Under the pieces are notes generated by a model, which did no database searches, was not told the DNA's origin, and saw only the letters and a list, made by a program, of their open reading frames with translations. Shown in pieces: positions 58,086 to 64,000 of a stretch of 64,000 nt of DNA. The number at the start of each line of letters is the position of its first letter. Position 1 is the stretch's first letter. Source of the stretch: Metellina segmentata (lineage: Eukaryota; Arthropoda; Arachnida; Araneae; Tetragnathidae); the NCBI GenBank assembly GCA_947359465.1, contig OX375881.1, forward strand, positions 116,308,738-116,372,737, in the 5' to 3' direction. The position numbers were made by a program, and so were the translations under genes.

Positions 58086-59196
58086 AATAATAAAGAAGCT
58101 TCTTAAGTCAAAGTTAAAATTCCATTACAGATCATATAACAATTCTTTATACCCTAGTCATACCTCTACTTCATTTTAACTAGAAAGGCTCTTCGCTCTA
58201 CATTTTATGCAAGTACCCATTATTAAAGCGAAAGAAACATTTAGTGCCTTTTAAAATCTATACTTCGTTTAGAAGACTAAATTTTTCACATAGATCAACC
58301 TACGAGTTCCCTGCATAGAGGAAATATAAAAGTAGACTGAGTAAAGAAAACCCTCTTAAGTACTCAGAATATCATGTGACCAAACTAGTAACTGTGTGTG
58401 GACCCTTTGAAAATAAAATTTATAAAAATCATAAACAAAGCTCTAATTAAGGATTGGAATTCTTGACAGAAATTTTAAATTGTATCTATTATTATTACTT
58501 TAATATTTCGTCTGACACTTGGGCTGTGCTTGCAAAGAGGGCATTTAGGGATGTAGGCATTGTAAATTAGAAGTATGTAATTATTATTTTTTTATTTGAA
58601 ATAAAAAACTTTGATTTCGTAAAAGAGTTTGAAGAAAATTAATAACTACATTTGTTCTAAAAATGTTCTTGGTTTGTGAAGAACCCCTCTCTAGAAACCA
58701 AAACATAGAAATATGTAACCAAGCATAAATATAATAATTTAACAGTACACAACAAACTCCAAAATTCGGAATCGTTCGGCCCATGACCATTTAGGAATTT
58801 TTGCACATTTTTTGCCGAAAAAATTCGTAATTTACATCTCCCAAATAGCGCAATTTTTGTGATTACTATTGTAAAATTGCAGTTTAAAAAAAAAAAAAAA
58901 ATTTGAAAAAAAGGTAAAACCTTTCTAATACAATGATGCAAATTTTTTTCTAGCAAATCTTCTAACATTTCTATGTGGTATTTGCTCTGAACATGGACGT
59001 TATTTTGCGTTGTTTCATCAGTAAGGTCCAGGATTTACTCCTTGTTCTTTAAAAGTTGTCGGAAAGATGTAAAAAAAGAGAGAAAAAAAATTATCAAAAC
59101 GTCCCAATTTTGGACACTTCCGAATATTGGATAAATTGACTTGGTCAAATTTATTTTATATACATAGCCAAGCCACATTTAATACTGAAGGTTTAT
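58086..59196. other. No recognised feature
   Basis: AT-rich sequence. Frames at 58584-58790 and 58657-58968 (minus) cross homopolymer runs and have no family features. Confidence 0.3.
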
Positions 59197-59285
59197 AGAT
59201 CTAAGTTTTATGAAATGTAATAAAATGTTGTGGTTATGAATATATTTCAAAAACGGTTGTCTATGTGTTCCTTCCCTCCTTTTAA
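59197..59285 (+). repeat. Duplicate of the segment upstream of the 61187 exon
   Basis: Matches 61098-61183 over about 87 bp: GATCTAAGTTTTATGAAATG against GATCTAAGTTTCATGGAATG, AATGTTGTGG, GAATATATTT and CGGTTGTCTATGTGTT. The duplicate stops where the acceptor TTTCAG would be (here TTTTAATGG). Confidence 0.65.
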
Positions 59286-59400
59286 TGGTAGTTTGTAGAG
59301 TGGGGTGCCAGATCAAGTTTTGATCTAGTCATATAACCGGGATTCAAAACTACGAGGCGTTTTTCTTGGATACTTATGTTAGAGATTGACTCCAGATTGT
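59286..59400 (+). repeat. SINE body fragment
   Basis: GTTTGTAGAGTGGGGTGCCA followed by GTCATATAACC and TTCAAAACTACGAGGCG, the order seen at 8254-8330. The tRNA-like head is missing. Confidence 0.55.
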
Positions 59401-59834
59401 GAAGACAATAGCTCCAGTGTGACCTTTATTAAAATACCAACAATATCTTGTATCATGGAATCTCAACCCAGGGCGGTATATTTACCAAATGCAATTATTG
59501 TCAATCAGTCGTATCTGCAATTCAGACATTTTAATTTTTCGTATGTCTTACAGATTTATAGAATACTTTGGATCAAGCCATCTACCATTAAGAGGATTGA
59601 TATGAGTTGAAAGAACGTATTGGCAGTGAAAACTGACCTTATCATTGGAGGAATTTAGTTTTATAAAGAGGTTTGCATTACATATTTTGAGGGTTATTGT
59701 TCTTTTCTAAAGAGAGCTTCTTCCAAAAGATTTCAAAACGTTCTTTTGTATAAAGAAAATCAATCTACACGTTTTCTCTGCCCGTTTTAGTCGATTATGG
59801 CAAAATCAAGGGACAACTAGTTGTCATTTTTAAC
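59401..59834. other. No recognised feature
   Basis: AT-rich sequence between two SINE fragments in opposite orientation. The frame 59386-59610 has no family features. Confidence 0.3.
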
Positions 59835-59960
59835 CACGGTCTGTTGACGTTGTGTAAAGTGTTGAGATCAACACCTGAATAGGTACCCTACTCTCTAAAC
59901 TTCAACACCACATCAGCGTAAAGCCATTTAAGGCCTCGACTAAATCCAGCCATTAAATTT
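59835..59960 (-). repeat. SINE body fragment, inverted
   Basis: The minus strand reads CTTTACGCTGATGTGGTGTT then GAAGTTTAGAGAGTAGGGTA, a diverged SINE core. Confidence 0.45.
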
Positions 59961-60756
59961 AGGATAATGGAACACTTGATTTTTAAATCTTTAAGGACTC
60001 TTTATTTAGCAACGCAATTTTACAGATCATGGAGCATGAATTTTGAGTATCGAAACCTAAGCATTGAATTTAGGGGTTAATGTAAAGTGAGCTGTGTAAT
60101 TTCCGCATTTACACGTGTTTCAATAGGAAAAGACCCAAATTATAAAATTGACATTTAAATTACTGTCACATTAAATATTTATTTTTCAGTAGCATTTTAA
60201 AAGACTGACAATCAGCACTTGGTCGTTTTTTTTTAATTATTCAGAACTCAACCTGATCTATCAACTATTATTGAACACTTTATGTGTTAAAGTTTTTCGA
60301 AATATTTTCATATTTTCTATTCGCTTTCAAGTTTGCCTAATTACAGTGAAATACCTCAAATCATTTCAAATTTTACGCATAAACGATTTATTTCTTCAAA
60401 CCCACAAATCCCTCTTAGGTTACAGTTTAGCCGTGGAGATCTTACGACACCTAACAGTGTTAATCTCAACAATATATTATAAGAATACACAAAACGTCGA
60501 ATTGTTGCGCACTGTTGTGGTTACAACAATGGCCATTAACTTCATTGTTCGATTTTCCTTTTTAGTTCATACTCAGCTTTTTGATTCTCAAGTTAGCATC
60601 TTAAAAGTTTTCTTGCGATCTTTACTATAATTTTTCAAACGTTCAGATTTTCTGAAGTAATTTCTTCGTCGGAGATTTAGTGATTCCTTTGGAAATCATG
60701 TCCTATTTCCGAACAAAGAAAAATCGAGGCTTCAATTTCATGAGAAGCCTTTGGTG
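59961..60756. other. Unassigned stretch with one 119-codon open frame
   Basis: An open frame at 60271-60630 (+) is longer than most chance frames here and reads hydrophobic (LLRTVVVTTMAINFIVRFSF), with two or three possible membrane segments. I do not recognise it. It has no clear splice sites in the right phase, and in AT-rich DNA hydrophobic frames arise by chance, so it is recorded without a function. Confidence 0.2.
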
Positions 60757-61010
60757 AGTACCTGGATTCAAAGCATAAATAGAAACTCAAGCTTAGCTTA
60801 AGTATTTGACTAACAATTTTTTGAAAACTGTGTAATCTATAATAAATATTTGTGTGTACTGGTTATAAGAAAAACGAGTAACGTATTTTATTAGAAAGGA
60901 AGTCTTTTGAGTTTCTGGGTTCATTTACAAGTAGAAACTATAGTTAAGCTTATGTATTTGAGTCAAAATTTTTTTAATTTACTCGATAACTAAAAAATAT
61001 TTGTTTTAGA
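60757..61010 (+). repeat. Diverged tandem duplication, about 150 bp
   Basis: Shared order in both units: a CTGGATTCA/CTGGGTTCA stretch, AGAAACT, a TTAAGTATTTGA or TTATGTATTTGA stretch, and AAATATTTGT near the end. First unit about 60757-60862, second about 60907-61010. Confidence 0.5.
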
Positions 61011-61186
61011 CTTTGTTCTACAAAAATAATGTATAGCATTTATCTATATATCTATGTATGTATCTCTCTCTCTCTATATATATATATATGTGTGATAGAT
61101 CTAAGTTTCATGGAATGTAACAAGATGTTGTGGCGAAGAATATATTTTAGCATCGGTTGTTTACGTGTTACGTCCCTCTATTTCAG

Positions 61187-61529
61187 GGCTAAGGGGGAAC
61201 AGACCGGAATTGCAGTGAAGGCAAAAGGGCCAACAGGAGAAGAAGGTAGGCTCAATGAAAAAGCTCCAGGACACATTACAAGTTCAAATAATAAAGAGAT
61301 TGAAATCACGAGCCCTAATGAGCAAACTCACCAAGTGGAAGTGATTATCGAACAAGAGGAAAAGGAGACTGACCAAGTAGAAGTAAGCACCGGACTATCT
61401 GATGGTCAAAGCAGCCAAGAGGAAGATGGACAAACCACCCAAAGCGTTTGTCCTAATGGCCAAGTAGACCTCCAGTGTGAAGATGCACAATCAAAGCCGC
61501 AGGAGAATGAAAACATTAATTTGTGTTCA
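61187..61529 (+). CDS. Acidic exon spliced to the Sec7 exon of a second IQSEC-like gene
   Basis: Bounded by CTCTATTTCAG and the strong donor TCA|GTAAGTAT. It encodes 114 residues rich in Glu, Gln, Ser and Asn (VEVIIEQEEKETDQVEVSTG; SSQEEDGQTTQSV) without any stop. It ends in phase 0, matching the phase 0 start of the Sec7 exon at 62711, giving NLCS|LNEIRLMRQYRV. IQSEC proteins have long low-complexity stretches before Sec7, so the composition fits, but there is no motif to prove it. The sequence upstream of its acceptor is duplicated at 59197-59285. The reading before 61187 (from 61029) runs over a CT/TA microsatellite and is not coding. Confidence 0.5.
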
Positions 61530-62710
61530 GTAAGTATACAGGAAATATATTGATGTAATTTTCGTAAAACCTTTCTTCCAAACATTTATAATTCTTTGCA
61601 TTTTAATAGTTTAGTACGGATTGTAAATTTCCAAATGCATGTTAGATTATACCTAATGAATTTATTGCGATGTTTTACATGGGTTTGTGAAAAACTCACA
61701 ACCTGACAAAAAAGCAATTGGGTATAGAAAAAAAACAAGTAGGCTTCAATATAGAGATGTTTTTAAGAGATGTAAAATTCAAACGAAACGTTTTGCCCTT
61801 GGCTTCATCATTTGAATTAAATATTCTTCGTTACACATTTTGTAATTCTATCCTATAGAATGATAAATTTACTGTCTGTGAATGAATCTCAACTTCCTTT
61901 GAAATCGTTTATGGCAGCAAATCCAAACGTCTACGACAGCTACAAGGGGACATTATTTCGGACGAATCGAGATTATACCATAATTCGAGAATCAGAATAT
62001 GGTATCACTACCCTCTAAGAGAAGGAAACTGCACTTTTAGACTCATGATAGTTTTTTCTCACGTTTGCCCTGCATCACGACTTTTAGGATGAATGTAGAG
62101 CTTGTATAATAGGAGACACATCATCAAGTGATCTTGGTTCATCTGTGATGAAGACGATGATCTTTTTTGACATGTTTGAAGTCACCATTCGAGTTTTTAA
62201 TAAATAGCAAATGCGTTTTTGCCATAACATCATAACTTGCTACTTTATAAGTTAATATTTTATATTGTATTTCATCTATCGGTATATTGTCCTTTCAATA
62301 TAAAAATCTTTTAAGTGTTACAACTACTACTGAAATATTTATTTATGTAGTATTCGATATAATCTATATTCATATTTGTGACGCAGTAAATATTTAATAG
62401 TTTTATTAAAAATTTGGACAAGAGTTACACACCTTTTAAACTCCTGAAAAAATCTTAAACGATCTGGTTTGAAAAAACCCTTTTTTCTCGTACTTAAAAC
62501 TTTATTTTTAACTATGTAACCAATGCAGCTTTGATTACACATACATTTGGTTAAATAGAGCTTGGATAAAAAGTACAATTAGTCAATGTTCTTCTGTAAT
62601 GCATTTATTTGTCGCTCTACAGTGCATCATCTGGAACTTCACGTTTGTTTTTTTATTCCTCGGTACTTTTGTTTTTAACCAATATTTAATTCGTCTTTTT
62701 GTTCTTACAG
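61530..62710 (+). other. Intron between the acidic exon and the Sec7 exon
   Basis: 1,181 bp from GTAAGT to TTCTTACAG. Nothing recognised within; the minus frame 62339-62578 has no family features. Confidence 0.5.
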
Positions 62711-62928
62711 TTAAATGAAATTCGTCTTATGCGGCAATACAGGGTTGGTCTCAACATCTTTAACAAGAAACCTGAAAGAGGTATTCGCTTCTTAATCCAG
62801 CGGGGTCACCTGGAAGCATCTCCTAAAGCCGTTGCTCGGTTTTTACTCTCTCGGCCAGGACTGAGTAAACAAATGATTGGCGAATACTTAGGGAACCTAC
62901 AAAATTCATTCAACATGGCTGTATTAGG
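62711..62928 (+). CDS. IQSEC: IQSEC/schizo-like Arf-GEF, first Sec7-domain exon
   Basis: Exon between TTCTTACAG and the donor G|GTAAGT, phase 0 start, two bases over at the end. Its 72 codons read LNEIRLMRQYRVGLNIFNKK, PERGIRFLIQRGHLEASPKA, VARFLLSRPGLSKQMIGEYL and GNLQNSFNMAVL. This is the first part of a Sec7 domain: the FN-x-K-P-x-x-GI-x-x-L motif, the ARFLL helix and the G-E-Y-LG motif are all in place. The RQYR-x-GLN-x-FNKKP start separates IQSEC/schizo from cytohesins, GBF/BIG and EFA6. The catalytic Glu finger and the hydrophobic groove come in later exons beyond the window. Sec7 swaps GDP for GTP on Arf proteins at the membrane. It lies downstream of the PH exon at 873, so it belongs to a second gene or a misplaced contig. 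Confidence 0.85.
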
Positions 62929-64000
62929 GTAAGTGTTTATTCTGACTAAACGTATTAAAGTTAGTAGATAACATCTGCTCCCCAAAAATCTCACTTTCGG
63001 ATGAAGTGACCCCGGGAGCAGAAAGTGCTTAAAACTGCGACATGTGACGCAGAACACAGTGTTTACAAATAAATTTTTCTTTAATTTTATCAAAATGTTG
63101 TAGTTTTTTTAAAAATATAATTTACGATAGTCTGCAATGCAATGCGCGCTTCGTGCCACATATTTCTTCATTTTCTAGCTACGTAACAGCCTTCGTAGAC
63201 AACCCAAAATACCACAAACGCTTTATAAACAACACAACGTTTACGTCAATGACAAAATGCATGCTAAACAAATGCAATTGCCTTGGGTTGTGTTGCAGAA
63301 CATTGCATATAAATCAGCACCTGGGGGAGAGATTGTTTATGTTGTGCAATATTTATTTTATTTCAAACATGTGTTTGGATACGAGCTTTTGATTATAAGT
63401 GTGCTCAAATAAGAGACAGTTTGAATGGGTCAAGATTACTTCGTTTCAAACGTTTGGATTTTAGCTTTCGATAAGTGCGCTTACAAATAATTTCATGAAA
63501 CACCCAAAGAAATAATTTTTGCTGTTGTTTTTTATTACAAATTACCATAAATTATTTCAATAAGATTTTTTTTTGAATGGCCGCTTTGGAGTAAAAAGGA
63601 TAGGTCATCACTTTTTGGTATCTCATAGAATTTTGATAATAATTTTGTATACCTTGTGTTAAAAAATTTTGAAAATCGATGACATTAACCTGTTTACTAC
63701 GGCTATAGATATCAGAAGTGCGATTCTTTCGTGGCGCGATTCGTATAACTTTCAAGTTTCAACTGATGTACTGCCTGTTGTCTAAATTCTTCATTGATAC
63801 AATCATTTTACAACTGGCGTACCAGCCGTAGTCTATAGGTTAATACATTAAAGGTAATAATGTTTATGGGTTAAAATTGCATGGGTGAATAAGTATATTT
63901 TAAACGTAAAAATACTTGACATTTAAGAACAGTTTGTTGTCAAAAGGTTCCAAATTCGAAGTAGTTTGAGCTCATATTTGTGAAAATAATTTTCTTTATT
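62929..64000 (+). other. Intron after the Sec7 exon, to the window end
   Basis: AT-rich sequence after the donor at 62929. No next exon of the Sec7 domain was found before 64000. The frames at 63153-63392 and 63552-63755 have no family features. Confidence 0.4.

Noticed and set aside
60271..60630. 119-codon hydrophobic frame as a chemoreceptor exon
   Set aside because: No recognisable receptor motif, no supporting splice sites, and AT-rich DNA yields such frames by chance.
61029..61186. Upstream extension of the acidic exon's frame with Met at 61029
   Set aside because: It runs over a CT/TA microsatellite and a duplicated intron segment. A clear acceptor lies at 61186.

Overview
This is a repeat-rich, AT-rich arthropod nuclear window, most likely from a spider. 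That assignment rests on tRNA-headed SINE copies whose body carries a GGAGAGTGGGGTGCC-like core, which I remember from orb-weaver spider DNA, on the mix of Tc1/mariner, piggyBac-like, CR1-like and Ty3 elements, and on animal-type GT-AG introns. It is inference from memory, not a search result.

The only host protein-coding sequence I can support belongs to the IQSEC/schizo (BRAG) family of Arf guanine-nucleotide exchange factors, all on the + strand. The left part carries the end of a PH domain (873-994), the exon after it (2007-2202) and probably a 49-nt micro-exon (48966-49014). The intron between the last two would be about 46.8 kb and holds most of the mobile DNA. The right part carries an acidic exon (61187-61529) and a Sec7-domain exon (62711-62928). 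In IQSEC proteins Sec7 comes before PH, so the window shows the end of one IQSEC-like gene followed by the start of another, or an assembly join.

The mobile DNA, left to right: a 284-bp tandem array with a tRNA-like tail (4.6-6.15 kb); a TTAA-flanked AT-rich element (9.39-10.99 kb); a shortened Tc1-like element (11.1-11.7 kb); a jockey-type LINE fragment (12.9-14.9 kb); two opposed copies of one Tc1-like family (16.2-17.2 and 20.6-21.7 kb) around a gag-protease retroelement remnant (17.2-18.9 kb); a structurally complete DD41D mariner-like element with 104-bp perfect inverted repeats (21.8-23.3 kb); a CR1-like LINE (24.2-28.5 kb) inserted into a Tc1-like transposase gene; dispersed unclassified repeats (29-31.8 kb); a 3.3-kb element with about 120-bp inverted repeats and a broken transposase-like gene of no superfamily I can name (31.9-35.2 kb); diverged tandem repeats (35.5-37.1 kb) and a second, shortened copy of the 4.6-6.15 kb repeat (37.2-37.9 kb); a Tc1-like deletion derivative (38.6-39.4 kb); a gag fragment (40.5-40.9 kb); a piggyBac-like remnant with a Tc1-like element inside it (43.05-45.2 kb); a small TTAA MITE (45.74-46.14 kb); a Tc1-like remnant (50.2-50.6 kb); and a complete 6.65-kb LTR retrotransposon with near-identical LTRs (51.43-58.08 kb).

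The two strongest candidates for something little described are the 31.9-35.2 kb inverted-repeat element and the 51.4-58.1 kb LTR element. The latter has Ty3-type proteins in the order Gag-protease-integrase-reverse transcriptase-RNase H, the unusual Gmr1-like order. No rRNA gene, intact tRNA gene or CRISPR array was seen.
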